Source: Kiloniellales bacterium
GTDB lineage: Bacteria; Pseudomonadota; Alphaproteobacteria; Kiloniellales; JAKSDN01
Reading direction: 5' to 3'
DNA length: 50,000 nucleotides
NCBI GenBank assembly: GCA_028280455.1
Contig: JANQLT010000004.1
Location: 1 to 50,000, forward strand
In this document: piece by piece, positions 1 through 11,790 of the stretch
How the letters are laid out: each line of letters begins with the position of its first letter
Numbering within the stretch: the stretch's first letter is position 1
Made by a program: the position numbers and the translations under genes
The notes under the pieces: generated by a model
Databases searched by the model: none
What the model saw: only the letters and a program-made list of their open reading frames with translations
Told to the model about the DNA's origin: nothing

Positions 1-656
1 AGCTCGCCCATGCCCATGTCGCGGGTCGCGTGGACCTCGGAGTTGTAGGCCGGGCGGTTGTGGATGCGGATGTTCTTCACCTTCATGCTCTCGAAGTAGA
101 GCTTGCCGGTGCCCCAGGTGTTCTCGTAGCCGCCGGCAGCCCCGCCGTGGTCGAAAGCCGAGACGATGAGGCCGTCCTCGCCCCACTCCTCGATGACCCG
201 CCGGGTGACGTCGGCGACCAGGGACAGCGCGTCGTCCCAGGAGGTCGGCATGTGCTGCGAGTAGCGCCAGACCATCGGATGGGTCAGGCGGTCGGTCATG
301 GTGCCCATCTGCTCGGAGTAGCGGGTCTCGCCGAGGCGCCCGCCGCGCACCGAGTTGAGGCCGGCGTTCACCACGCAGTCCTTGTCCGGCTTGATCACCA
401 GGTGAACCGGCCGGCCGTCCTGCTGCACGATGTTGTACATCGAGGGCTGGTACCAGGCCTCGGACTCCGGTCCCTGCTGCTCGGCGAGGTCGGCGCCGAA
501 GGCGTTGTCGCCGGGCGCCGTGCCGCCCTGCTTGTTGAGATCCCAGGAATAGGCCTTGTAGCCGCAGCCGACGATGCAGAAGTCGCAGGTCACGTTCTGG
601 ACCTTGGCGTCCTTCGGGGGAATCGGCAGCTGATCGACACCGCGTTTGTAAGTCAT
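1..656 (-). CDS. aioA: Arsenite oxidase large (molybdopterin) subunit, 3' part missing
   Basis: Catalytic subunit of the periplasmic arsenite oxidase, which turns arsenite into arsenate. Only the first 218 codons are inside the window and the frame is open through base 1. Cys24, Cys27, Cys31 and Ser102 fit the CX2CX3CX70S signature of the AioA [3Fe-4S] cluster. His170 and Glu178, in DHGGAAGGYEN, match the arsenite-contacting His195 and Glu203 of the Alcaligenes faecalis enzyme. The ATG at 656 follows a GGGAGG ribosome site and lies 11 bases after the aioB stop. There is no signal peptide, as expected for a subunit exported together with Tat-borne AioB. The aioXSRBA order makes this a genuine arsenite oxidase rather than another DMSO-reductase-family enzyme. 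Confidence 0.93.
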   Translation of the reverse strand, partial: MTYKRGVDQLPIPPKDAKVQNVTCDFCIVGCGYKAYSWDLNKQGGTAPGDNAFGADLAEQQGPESEAWYQPSMYNIVQQDGRPVHLVIKPDKDCVVNAGLNSVRGGRLGETRYSEQMGTMTDRLTHPMVWRYSQHMPTSWDDALSLVADVTRRVIEEWGEDGLIVSAFDHGGAAGGYENTWGTGKLYFESMKVKNIRIHNRPAYNSEVHATRDMGMGE

Positions 657-667
657 GTCAGCCTCCC

Positions 668-1186
668 TCAGCCCATCACGTTGGCGGTACGGCCGTAGAT
701 CAGCTCGTCGACGCCCTCGGCGAAGATGTCGCCGTTGCCGTCCACGCGCAGATCGAACTTCGGCAGGCTCTGGTTGGCCTGGCCGAAGATCTGCTGGCCT
801 TCCATCTCGCAGTCGAAGCGCGAGTAGTGGCCCGGGCAGTTCAGGGACTTGTCCGGCGCGTGATAGGCCAGCGGATAGCCCTTGTGGGGACAGAGCGTCG
901 AATAGGCGACGATGTCGCCGTCCGGCCCGACGCCGCCAGGCACCCGCTTGCCGAGCTTGATCAGCACGCCCGGCGAATCGCCGTCGGGGTACTCGATCTG
1001 CAGCGGCTCGTCGACGGTCAGCTCGCTGACGTTGGCGAGCCGCGACGAGGGATAGTCGACCCGCGCCCGCGCTTCGGCGCTCTTCGCGTTGGCGACAGTG
1101 GCGGCGGCGGCCCCGGCCGCTGCCACGGCGCTGCCGCGCAGGAACTGGCGTCGACCGACGTCGACCAGGCGATCGCATCTCGGCAT
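668..1186 (-). CDS. aioB: Arsenite oxidase small Rieske subunit
   Basis: Rieske [2Fe-2S] subunit that passes electrons from AioA to periplasmic acceptors. The N-terminus has a Tat signal (GRRQFLRG at residues 11-18, then an Ala-rich stretch) that probably exports the AioAB complex. Cluster ligands are Cys99 and His101 (CPHKGYPL) and Cys117 and His120 (CPGHYSRFD). The two extra cysteines that form a disulfide in many Rieske proteins are replaced by Tyr104 and Gly119, as in some rhizobial AioB proteins. The length, 172 aa, is typical. The ATG at 1186 has a GGGAGG site just upstream and a sigma-54 promoter about 40 bases further up. It is the first gene of the aioBA transcript. Confidence 0.94.
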   Translation of the reverse strand: MPRCDRLVDVGRRQFLRGSAVAAAGAAAATVANAKSAEARARVDYPSSRLANVSELTVDEPLQIEYPDGDSPGVLIKLGKRVPGGVGPDGDIVAYSTLCPHKGYPLAYHAPDKSLNCPGHYSRFDCEMEGQQIFGQANQSLPKFDLRVDGNGDIFAEGVDELIYGRTANVMG

Positions 1187-1225
1187 TCTCGTCCTCCCAG
1201 GATCGGTTGTTCTGCCCGTCCTAGG

Positions 1226-1241
1226 AGCAAGGCTCGTGCCA
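1226..1241 (-). promoter_or_regulatory. Sigma-54 (-24/-12) promoter of aioBA
   Basis: Read on the minus strand this is TGGCACG, four bases (AGCC), then TTGCT, an exact match to the sigma-54 consensus TGGCACG-N4-TTGCW. The invariant GG falls at 1240-1239 and the GC at 1228-1227, which puts the transcript start near 1215, about 30 bases before the aioB ATG. The neighbouring aioR encodes a GAFTGA-type sigma-54 activator, so site and activator agree. Confidence 0.93.
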
Positions 1242-1351
1242 CCACGGCCGATTCGATAGAGGCTGAAAAATCAGAGACTTGCAGGCGGAGGCGCCGAAGG
1301 CCGGTCGGGATTCCCGAACCCGCGGCCGAGTCGCGTTCGAGAATCCGAACG

Positions 1352-2678
<1,327 letters not shown>

Positions 2679-2689
<11 letters not shown>

Positions 2690-4139
2690 CGCGCAGCCCG
2701 CTCCCTTCGCCGACCGGCAAGACTATCTCGATCGCCGTGCCGCCGGCCTCGCGCGCCCTGGCCCGCACGCGACCGCCGAGCTCGCCGACCAGGCGGCTGA
2801 CCATCCAGGCGCCGAGACCCCGCCCCTCCAGCGGCGGCGTCGCCTCGCGGCCGTCGCTCTCCAGCAGGGCCGCGACGTCCGGCGGCAAGCCCGGGCCGCG
2901 GTCCTTGATCGTCAGGGCCAGGGCCGCGCCTTGCAAGGACGCGGCGAAGCGCACCTCGCCCGCCATCGGCGAGGCCGCGCAGGCGTTGAGCAGGAGGTTC
3001 AGCACGGCCTGGCGGATCGGCGGCCCGGGCAGCGCCAGCGAGGCCGGCAGCTCGTTGTGCCAGACCAGGGTCAGGCGACGCCGCTGCACCTCGTGGCGCA
3101 CCAGGACCCGCAGGTCGTCGAGGTCGGCGGGCGTCAGCGGCCGGTCGGGCTCGCCGCCCTTGTAGCTGACCAGGGCCGCGCGCACGACCTCGCGGATGCC
3201 GAGCAGCCCGCGCTTGAGGATCGCCAGGGAGCCGCGCCGCACCAGGGGATCGCCGTCGTGGCGCTCGATGGTATCGATGGCGTTGAACATGCCGCCCAGC
3301 GGGTTGTTGATCTCGTGCGCCATGCCGGAAGCGAGACGGCCGAGGCTCGCCAGCTTCTCCTCCTCGGCCAGGCGGGCGGCCAGCGCCTCGCGCTCGTTCA
3401 TGGCCTCGACCATGGCGTTGTAGCGCCGGAACAGGCGGCCGAACTCGCTGTGCTGCGCGCCGATCTCGGCTTCCGGGATCGGCTCCATGTCGCCGCCACG
3501 GCCCCGGTCCAGGTGCTTCGCCAGGGTGCCGATCGGCCGCAGCATGCGCTGCACCGCCAGGGTGCCGAGCCCGGCGAAGAGCAGGGTCAGCAGGACGTTG
3601 GTCAGGATCAGGGTGACCAGGACCTCGCGGCGCTCCAGCAGCAGGTCGCGGATGTCGATCTCGGCGTAGATCCAGCCCATCGGGCGGCCCTGATAGGACA
3701 GCGCCCGCCGGGTGAAGGCCTTGCCTGCGGCCTCGTCGAGCACCAGGGCGCCGCCCGCGGCGAAGCGGGCCCCGAGCGGCGGCGGCAGTTGCCCCTGGCT
3801 TGGAAAGGCGCGCGGGTCGGAGGCGGCGAGGATCCTGCCGTCGGGCCGCGTGACGATGCTGTTGACCGCGCGGGCGCCGAGCGAGCCGGAGCGGGCCCGC
3901 TCGAGCTGGTCGAAGATCTCCCAGATGTCCTCGCGCAGCACGTGGGGCTCGATCGAGGCGGAGAGGCCGTCGAGATAGGCCGCGGTCAGCTCCTCCAGGT
4001 GGCGCTGCTGGGTCTCGGACTGGCGCAGCAGAACCTTGTTCGACAGGACGACGCTGATCGCGACCATCAGCACGGCGACGATCAAGGGCACCTTGAGCGT
4101 CGTGGGCCAGGCCCCGATGCGTTGCCGCAGGCCGATCAT
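2679..4139 (-). CDS. aioS: Sensor histidine kinase AioS
   Basis: Membrane sensor kinase, partner of AioR. The 486 aa protein has a first membrane segment at about 18-36, a periplasmic domain, a second segment at about 172-196, HAMP, a HisKA domain with phospho-acceptor His275 in MAHEINNPLGG, and an ATPase domain with recognisable N box (VLNLLLNACA) and glycine boxes (DRGPGL, GRGLGAW). The ATG at 4139 overlaps the aioX stop as ATGA. The reading frame is open further upstream, but that part would overlap aioX completely and is out-of-frame noise. The periplasmic part presumably contacts arsenite-loaded AioX. Confidence 0.92.
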
Positions 4140-5050
4140 CCCAAGGCTCTGACGAGGTCGTAGTTCCGGGCGATGCCCTCGAAGAGCGCCGGCTCGCCCG
4201 CCGTGAAGCCGTCCAGGCGCAGCATGTCGAGCACGTCGCGCCCGGCCGGGTCCGCGCCCATGGTCGCCAGGGCCCGGCGGATCGCCGCCGCCAGCGCCGT
4301 CTCGCCGAGGGCCTTGGCGCAGGCGATCGGCGGAAAGCCCAGCCACTCGGACTTCCACAGCACCCGGGTCCGGCCGGTCAGGTCCGGCTCGATCTCGGAC
4401 ATGACCTCCCAGACGTAGCCGTCGACGCTGCCGCTCTCGGCCAGGCCCGAGGCGACGGCGCGCACCACGTTGCGGTGCGAGTAGGTGAAGAAGGTCTTGC
4501 GGAAGAAGCCGGCGGCGGTCTCGCCCTGCTCGGCCAAGGCGGCCTGGGTCACCAGGTGGCCCGAGTTGCTGTCGGGGTCGGAGAAGGCATGGATCTGGCC
4601 GCGCAGGGCGGCGATGTCCCGCGCCTCGCCGGCCCGGTCGACGATCAGGTAGGACTGGTAGAGCGGCCGGCCGCGCCAGACCGGCACGGCCAGGAGCGAC
4701 AGGCGCTCGCGGTATTGGATGTAGGGATAGCCGCAGATCCAGGCCGCATCGAGCTGGCCGGACAGCAGCAGGGCGGTGATCTCCTGGTAGGTGCGCCGCA
4801 TGACCAGCGTGACCGGTCGATCGAGGGCCGCCGAGAGGTAGGTCCGGAGCTGCGTCAGGAGCTCGATGTCCGAGCTGAGGAAGACCGGCGTCAGCCCGAA
4901 GCGGACCTCGCTCGCGCCGGCGGCGAGGCGCCCCGGGCCGAGCCCGAGCGCCGCCACGGCCCCGAGGCCGCCCAAAAAGCGTCGACGGTCGAGGGGCCTG
5001 GCAATCTCGGAGCGGATCGGCCAGCCGCCCTGTGCCGATCGAGACGGCAC
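4136..5050 (-). CDS. aioX: Periplasmic arsenite-binding sensor protein AioX
   Basis: PhnD/PhnX-type substrate-binding protein recruited to arsenite sensing. The N-terminus carries a twin-arginine-like signal (RRRFLGG at about 22-28). Cys106, in the conserved AWICGYPY stretch, matches the position of the cysteine reported to be needed for arsenite response in Agrobacterium AioX (Cys108 there, from memory). The start is a GTG at 5050 preceded by GGGAGG, six bases away. No permease or ATPase is nearby, which argues against a transport role. First gene of an aioXSR transcript with ATGA coupling to aioS. Confidence 0.88.
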   Translation of the reverse strand: MPSRSAQGGWPIRSEIARPLDRRRFLGGLGAVAALGLGPGRLAAGASEVRFGLTPVFLSSDIELLTQLRTYLSAALDRPVTLVMRRTYQEITALLLSGQLDAAWICGYPYIQYRERLSLLAVPVWRGRPLYQSYLIVDRAGEARDIAALRGQIHAFSDPDSNSGHLVTQAALAEQGETAAGFFRKTFFTYSHRNVVRAVASGLAESGSVDGYVWEVMSEIEPDLTGRTRVLWKSEWLGFPPIACAKALGETALAAAIRRALATMGADPAGRDVLDMLRLDGFTAGEPALFEGIARNYDLVRALG

Positions 5051-5067
5051 GGCTTCCTCCCGTGGTC

Positions 5068-5106
5068 CGGTCCCTTGGGGACCGTTCGTTCTTGCTTTCG
5101 AGAAAG
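5068..5106. promoter_or_regulatory. Two palindromes upstream of aioX
   Basis: CGGTCCC-TTG-GGGACCG (5068-5084) is a perfect 7-bp inverted repeat 18 bases before the aioX GTG, and CTTTC-GA-GAAAG (5095-5106) is a second palindrome just beyond it. The first could be a hairpin in the aioX leader or an operator, the second an operator. No factor can be named from sequence. Confidence 0.4.
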
Positions 5107-5170
5107 TCTACACCCGGGGCGCTCTCGGCGGCCAGCGGTCATCGGCCGCCGCCGATCACCTTGCCCTTCA

Positions 5171-5198
5171 TTGCATCGTTCCGGGACTAGGCTATAGA
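5171..5198 (+). promoter_or_regulatory. Weak promoter candidate for the TrpF-like gene
   Basis: TTGCAT (5171-5176), 16 bases, TATAGA (5193-5198). The -10 element ends only eight bases before the ATG at 5207, so the mRNA would be nearly leaderless. No clear ribosome site is present, only AAGG at three bases. The assignment is weak. Confidence 0.25.
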
Positions 5199-5206
5199 CA
5201 AGGCCC

Positions 5207-5860
5207 ATGAGGGTTCGAATCAAGGTCTGCTGCATCGCCTCGCTCGAGGAGGCCAAGATGGCCGTCGAGGCCGGCGCCGACGCCATCGGCCTGGTCGGCG
5301 AGATGCCGTCGGGCCCGGGCGTGATCGCCGACGAGCTGGCCCGCGAGATCGCCGCCGCGGTGCCGCCGCCGGTCGCCACCTTCCTGCTGACCCAACGGAC
5401 CCGGGCCCAGGACATCGCCGATCACGTCCGGGCCTGCGGCACCTCGGCGGTACAGATCGTCAACCACATCGACCCGGGCGAGTACCCGGCGCTGATCGAG
5501 CAGCTGCCGCCGGCCACCCGGCGCATCCAGGTGATCCACGTCCAGGGCCCCGAGGCCCTGGCCCTGATCGAGGTCTACGCCCCCTTCGTGCACGCCTTCC
5601 TGCTCGACTCGGGCACGCCCTACGAGCCGCGCCCGGAGCTGGGCGGCACCGGCCGCGTCCACGACTGGGTGATCAGCGCCGGCTTCGTCGCCAAGGCCAG
5701 CAAGCCGACCTTCCTCGCCGGCGGGCTGACCCCCGACAACGTCGCCGAAGCGATCCGCAAGGTGCAGCCCTACGGCCTCGACATCTGCTCGGGCCTGCGC
5801 ACGGACGACAAGCTCTCGCCGGACAAGCTGCGGCGCTTCATGGAGAACGCGCGGAGTTAA
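5207..5860 (+). CDS. TrpF-like (phosphoribosylanthranilate isomerase family) protein
   Basis: A 217 aa single-domain (beta/alpha)8 barrel of the TrpF family. It opens with RIKVCCI, equivalent to the KICG motif holding the catalytic Cys, has an Asp in FLLDSGT at the expected general-acid position, and ends with [11 protein letters not shown] and GLDICSGLR, the phosphate-binding loops. No other trp gene is near, so it may be a stand-alone TrpF or a paralogue with another sugar-phosphate substrate. The stop codon overlaps that of suyB on the other strand in the shared TTAA at 5857-5860. Family membership is clear; the substrate is not proven. Confidence 0.75.
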   Translation: MRVRIKVCCIASLEEAKMAVEAGADAIGLVGEMPSGPGVIADELAREIAAAVPPPVATFLLTQRTRAQDIADHVRACGTSAVQIVNHIDPGEYPALIEQLPPATRRIQVIHVQGPEALALIEVYAPFVHAFLLDSGTPYEPRPELGGTGRVHDWVISAGFVAKASKPTFLAGGLTPDNVAEAIRKVQPYGLDICSGLRTDDKLSPDKLRRFMENARS

Positions 5861-7035
5861 GCGCTCCGGTAGAGCTTGGTCATGACGAACTCGCGGTGCT
5901 TCAGGGTCTCGGCCGCCGTGAGGCGGCCGTTGCAGGTCCGGATCATGACCTCGATCAGCGCGTCGCCGGCCTCGTCGAGGGTCATCTCTCCGCGCAGGAT
6001 GCCCGAGCAGTCGAGGTCGATGTGCTCCGGCATCTCGCGCGCGGTGCGCGGGTTGGCGGTGAGCTTGATGACCGGTTCGATGGGGTTGCCGATGACGTTG
6101 CCCTGGCCGGTCGGGAAGAGGTGCACGACGAAGCCGGCCGCCGCCTGCAGGGTCACGCACTCGGCCGCCGCAGACGAGGTGTCCATGAAATAGAGCCCGG
6201 CGCCCTGCGCCGGCGCCTCGGCCGGGCCGAGCACGTCGATGAACCTGGTCGACTTGCCGATCTTCTGCAGGTTGCCGAAGGCCTTCTCCTCGATGGTGGT
6301 CAGGCCGCCCGCGATGTTGCCCTTGGTCGGCTGGGACTCCGACAGGTCGCTGGTCTTGTTCGGCTCGATCACCTCGTCCATGTAGGCCTGCCAGGTGTCG
6401 AGGAACTTCCGGCCGATCTCGGGCGACACGGCCCGCTCGGCGCAGACCCGCTCGGCGCCGGTCAGCTCCGAGGTCTCGCCGAAGCAGGAGGTCGCGCCCA
6501 GCGGGTCGAGCTTGTCGATCAGGTTGCCCACCGTCGGGCAGGAGGCGAGGCCCGAGGTGGTGTCCGACTCGCCGCACTTGGTGGAGACCCAGAGGTCGGA
6601 GAGCTTGCAGGGCACGCGCTGCTGCTCGCTGGCTTCCTGCACGAAGGCCTGGGCCCGGCGCGAGGCATCGGCCACGGTCTTGATCTCGCCGTTGCCCTCG
6701 ATGGCGAAGCCGGCGACCGGCTTGCCGGTGGCGGCGATGCCCTCGACGACGCGCTGGGTCCAGCCCGGCTCGATGCCGATCACGATGCAGGCCGCGACGT
6801 TCGGGTTCTTGCCGGTGCCGATCAAGGTGCGGAAGTGCAGCTCCAGGTCCTCGCCGAACTGCAGGCGGCCGTAGTGGTGCGGCAGGGCCAGGCAGCCGTC
6901 GATGTTGTTGGCGACCTTCTCGCTCGCCGCGTTCGAGAGGTCGTCGAGCGGCAGGATGGCCACGTGGTTGCGGATGCCGACGCGGCCGTTCGCGCGCCTG
7001 TAGCCGAAGAACTCCCGATCCGCGAGCGCCGTCAT
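5857..7035 (-). CDS. suyB: UxaA-family lyase large subunit, probable (2R)-sulfolactate sulfo-lyase beta
   Basis: Large subunit of a split altronate/galactarate-dehydratase-type lyase. With SuyA it would cleave (2R)-3-sulfolactate to pyruvate and sulfite. The 392 aa length fits SuyB. Family features include [10 protein letters not shown] near the N-terminus, the cysteine-containing [12 protein letters not shown] and SCFGET stretches, and a GQGNVIGNP segment near the C-terminus. It starts one base after suyA stops and sits at the end of an operon that also encodes an HpsN-like dehydrogenase, which would make its substrate. The alternative is a sugar-acid dehydratase, but the separate small subunit and the HpsN-like neighbour favour sulfolactate. 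Confidence 0.74.
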   Translation of the reverse strand: MTALADREFFGYRRANGRVGIRNHVAILPLDDLSNAASEKVANNIDGCLALPHHYGRLQFGEDLELHFRTLIGTGKNPNVAACIVIGIEPGWTQRVVEGIAATGKPVAGFAIEGNGEIKTVADASRRAQAFVQEASEQQRVPCKLSDLWVSTKCGESDTTSGLASCPTVGNLIDKLDPLGATSCFGETSELTGAERVCAERAVSPEIGRKFLDTWQAYMDEVIEPNKTSDLSESQPTKGNIAGGLTTIEEKAFGNLQKIGKSTRFIDVLGPAEAPAQGAGLYFMDTSSAAAECVTLQAAAGFVVHLFPTGQGNVIGNPIEPVIKLTANPRTAREMPEHIDLDCSGILRGEMTLDEAGDALIEVMIRTCNGRLTAAETLKHREFVMTKLYRSA

Positions 7036-7036
7036 C

Positions 7037-7324
7037 TCACCACCTCTTGGTCTTCATGTTGTGCACGTGGACATGGTCGCCGGCCTTCACGGCGGCGACG
7101 ATCCTGCCGATGTCGTGGCCGTACTTGAGCACCGTCTCGCCCTCGGCCAGGTCCTTGAGGGCGATCTTGTGGCCGAGCGGGATGTCGGCCAGCGCGGTCA
7201 TGGTGACGCTCTGTCCGGTCTCCATCGACAGGCCTTGCAAAGCCGCACCGCTGGCCACGGTCTCGACGACGACGACGCCGACCGTGTCGCCCTCGTCGTG
7301 CACGAGAAAGTCGGGCGCGCTCAT
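7037..7324 (-). CDS. suyA: SAF-domain small subunit, probable sulfolactate sulfo-lyase alpha
   Basis: A 95 aa SAF-domain protein corresponding to the N-terminal part of UxaA, encoded separately as in SuyAB. It begins [17 protein letters not shown] and ends [10 protein letters not shown]; the [13 protein letters not shown] core and the final HVHN are typical of the family. The ATG at 7324 has a GGAG site. The stop is one base before the suyB start, so the subunits are made together. The gap to the upstream dehydrogenase is 39 bases. Confidence 0.76.
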   Translation of the reverse strand: MSAPDFLVHDEGDTVGVVVVETVASGAALQGLSMETGQSVTMTALADIPLGHKIALKDLAEGETVLKYGHDIGRIVAAVKAGDHVHVHNMKTKRW

Positions 7325-7363
7325 GGTCTCACTCTCCGGTTCATCTTTGCGGTTCTCCGCTGC

Positions 7364-8350
7364 TCAGGGTGTCAGGACGATCTTCGCCGCGCGGGTCCGC
7401 TTGGCGTTCAGGTCGTGGAAGGCCTGGCCGCCCTCGGCGAGGGGCCGGCGCTCGATCCAGTCGAGGCGGCCGAGCCGGCCGCTCGCCAGGGCGGCGAGCG
7501 AGGCCCGCAGGTCGGCGTCGGTGTAGGTGTAGACGCCGATGAAGGTGATCTCGGACAGGGTCAGGGTCCGGGCATCGAAGTCGCCGGCCCAATCCTGCAA
7601 GCCGACGTGGGCGATGATGCCGCCGGGCCGGACCGCCGCGATCGCCGCCGCCCGGGTCGCCGTCGCGCCGACGGCATCGAAGACCAGGTCGAAGGCGCCG
7701 GCCTCGGCCGGCGCGTCGAGCGGGTCGAAGGCGTCGAGCCCGGCGGCCCGGGCGGTCTCCCGGCGCAGCGGGTTGGTCTCCGCCAGGCGCACGGCCGGCG
7801 CGCTCCAGGCCTGCAGGATCAAGCCCGCCAGCAAGCCGACGGAGCCGCCGCCGATGACTAGGGCGCGGCTCTCCGACAGCGGCCGCCAGGCAGCGCGCGC
7901 CGCCAGGGCCAGCGCGTGCCAGGCCGTGGCGCAGGGCTCGGTCAGCGCCGCTTCCGCCATGTCCATGCCCTCGGGCACGGGGATCAGGTTGCGCTCGGGG
8001 ATCGCCACGCGCTCGGCGAAGGCGCCGGGCCGGCGCATGCCGATCAGCTCGCGCTCGGCGCAGAGGTTGGCCCGGCCGGTCCTGCAATGGCCGCAGACGC
8101 CGCAGGTGATCAGCGGGTTGAGCACGACCTTGCGGCCGGGCTCGCTGCCCGCCAGCACGGTGCCGGCGGCCTCGTGACCGAGAATCAACGGCGGCGCGCG
8201 GCGCGGGTCGTGGCCGTGCCAGGCATGCATGTCGGAGCCGCAGATGCCGACCGCCTCTACGCCGACCAAGGCCTCGCCGGGCGCGACGAGCGGCGCCGGC
8301 TCCTCGCGGAACGCCGTCTCCTCAAGATCGGTGTAGACCAGCGCCTTCAT
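7364..8350 (-). CDS. Zinc-dependent medium-chain alcohol dehydrogenase, putative DHPS dehydrogenase
   Basis: MDR-family alcohol/polyol dehydrogenase of 328 aa. Zinc-site motifs CGSDMHAWHG and GHEAAGTV are present, followed by a structural zinc cysteine cluster (CGVCGHCRTGRANLC) and a Rossmann GGGSVG. The start is set at the ATG at 8350 (MKALVYTD). A GTG at 8362 that overlaps the previous stop as GTGA is an alternative adding four residues. In an operon with HpsN and SuyAB it probably oxidises or epimerises the 2-hydroxyl of dihydroxypropanesulfonate, a role given to HpsO/HpsP in Cupriavidus. It could also act on another polyol. Confidence 0.8.
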   Translation of the reverse strand: MKALVYTDLEETAFREEPAPLVAPGEALVGVEAVGICGSDMHAWHGHDPRRAPPLILGHEAAGTVLAGSEPGRKVVLNPLITCGVCGHCRTGRANLCAERELIGMRRPGAFAERVAIPERNLIPVPEGMDMAEAALTEPCATAWHALALAARAAWRPLSESRALVIGGGSVGLLAGLILQAWSAPAVRLAETNPLRRETARAAGLDAFDPLDAPAEAGAFDLVFDAVGATATRAAAIAAVRPGGIIAHVGLQDWAGDFDARTLTLSEITFIGVYTYTDADLRASLAALASGRLGRLDWIERRPLAEGGQAFHDLNAKRTRAAKIVLTP

Positions 8351-8358
8351 GGCTTGCC

Positions 8359-10462
<2,104 letters not shown>

Positions 10463-10604
10463 GAGCTGCGACACTAGCCTCACGCCACCGCCGGAGTCAA
10501 TTCCATCCGCCCTCTTGCTGGTGAACGTTGCGGTTGATTATCCGCGCTCGATCCGAGAGAATCGGACACCTTGATCCAGCCATGACGAGATCGGAGGCAA
10601 TTCT

Positions 10605-10616
10605 GCAAGCGCTTGC
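10605..10616. promoter_or_regulatory. LacI-type operator at the regulator's own start
   Basis: GCAAGCGCTTGC, inside TGCAAGCGCTTGCT, is a 12-bp palindrome sharing the AAGCGCTT core with the operator at 10449-10462. It ends six bases before the ATG of the LacI gene, so the regulator probably represses itself by covering its own ribosome-binding region or promoter. Confidence 0.8.
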
Positions 10617-10622
10617 TTCGCC

Positions 10623-11654
10623 ATGAGCTTGATTCGCCCGACCCTGGAAGACGTGGCGCGCCGCGCCGGGGTCTCGACGGCCACCGTGTCGCGCTTCTTC
10701 AGCGCGCCGGACAAGGTCCGGCCGGGCATGCGCCATCGGGTCCGGGAGGCGGTCGAGGCGCTCGGCTACCGGCCCCACGGCGCGGCCCGGGCCCTGGCCT
10801 CGCGGCGCAGCAACACCATCGGCGCGGTGATCCCGACCCTCGGCAACGCGATCTTCGCGACCACGGTGCAGACCCTGCAGCGGGAGCTGGCGGCCCGCGG
10901 CAACGACCTGCTGCTCGCCGCCTTCGACTACGACCCGGCGCGCGAGCGCGGCCAGATCGAGAACCTGATCGTGCGCGGCGTCGACGGCCTGCTGCTGACC
11001 GGCGAGGCGCGCGACCCGGCGGTCTACAGCCTGCTGAAACGGCGCGGTATCCGCTACGCCAACACCTACGTGCACAACCCGGGCTCGCCCCACCCGACCA
11101 TCGGCTTCGACAACCGGCGGGCCATGCACAAGCTGGTCGGCTACCTGCACGACCTCGGCCACCGCTCCTTCGCGATGATCGCCGGCATCGCCGAGGGCAA
11201 CGACCGCGCCAGCGAGCGCATCGCCGGCAGCCGCGAGGCGCTGGCGGCCAGGGGGCTGGAGCTGGCGCCGGAACGGCTGCTCGAGCGGCCCTACAGCATG
11301 GCCGCCGGGCGCGGCGCCCTGCGCCAGCTCATGGCCCTGAGCCCGCGGCCGAGCGCCGTGCTCTGCGGCAACGACGTCCTGGCCCTGGGCGCGCTGCTCG
11401 AGGCCGGCGCCCTGGGCCTGTCGCTGCCCGAGGACCTGGCGATCACCGGCTTCGACGACCTCGACCTGGCCAAGGAGATCCCGCCCGGCCTGACCACGAT
11501 CCACGCCCCTTTGGAGGAGATGGGCCGGCAGACCGCCGCCTACCTGCTCGACCCCGACGCCGACAGCGGCGTCGATGGCGACGCCAGCCCGCACATCGAG
11601 CTGCCGGCCGAGCTCGTCGTCCGCGGCTCGACCGGCCCGGCGCGCGGCGCCTGA
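10623..11654 (+). CDS. LacI-family transcriptional regulator
   Basis: A 343 aa repressor with an N-terminal LacI helix-turn-helix (TLEDVARRAGVSTATVSRFF, residues 7-26), hinge, and a periplasmic-binding-protein-like effector domain (NTIGAVIPTLGNAIFA; VDGLLLTGE; ITGFDDLDLA). It is divergent from the hps/suy operon, and matching palindromes lie before both. The effector is probably a sulfonate intermediate such as DHPS or sulfolactate; this follows from position only. The ATG at 10623 lacks a clear Shine-Dalgarno because the operator occupies that space. Confidence 0.9.
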   Translation: MSLIRPTLEDVARRAGVSTATVSRFFSAPDKVRPGMRHRVREAVEALGYRPHGAARALASRRSNTIGAVIPTLGNAIFATTVQTLQRELAARGNDLLLAAFDYDPARERGQIENLIVRGVDGLLLTGEARDPAVYSLLKRRGIRYANTYVHNPGSPHPTIGFDNRRAMHKLVGYLHDLGHRSFAMIAGIAEGNDRASERIAGSREALAARGLELAPERLLERPYSMAAGRGALRQLMALSPRPSAVLCGNDVLALGALLEAGALGLSLPEDLAITGFDDLDLAKEIPPGLTTIHAPLEEMGRQTAAYLLDPDADSGVDGDASPHIELPAELVVRGSTGPARGA

Positions 11655-11790
11655 TCCGGCCCGGCAGGCCGTCCGGCGCGGGCGCCCAAGCGCTGGCGTC
11701 CGGCCCCCGGTTGGTGACAGTATCGCGGCTCCCGAGCCCGGCTAGGGCCCTTTCCCGCTTCAGCCAGACGTCCAGCAAGCGAGTGCCGCC

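Noticed and set aside
5857..7324. Altronate or galactarate dehydratase
   Set aside because: The split small and large subunits and the HpsN-like, SDR and MDR partners fit sulfolactate sulfo-lyase better, and no uronate genes are present.
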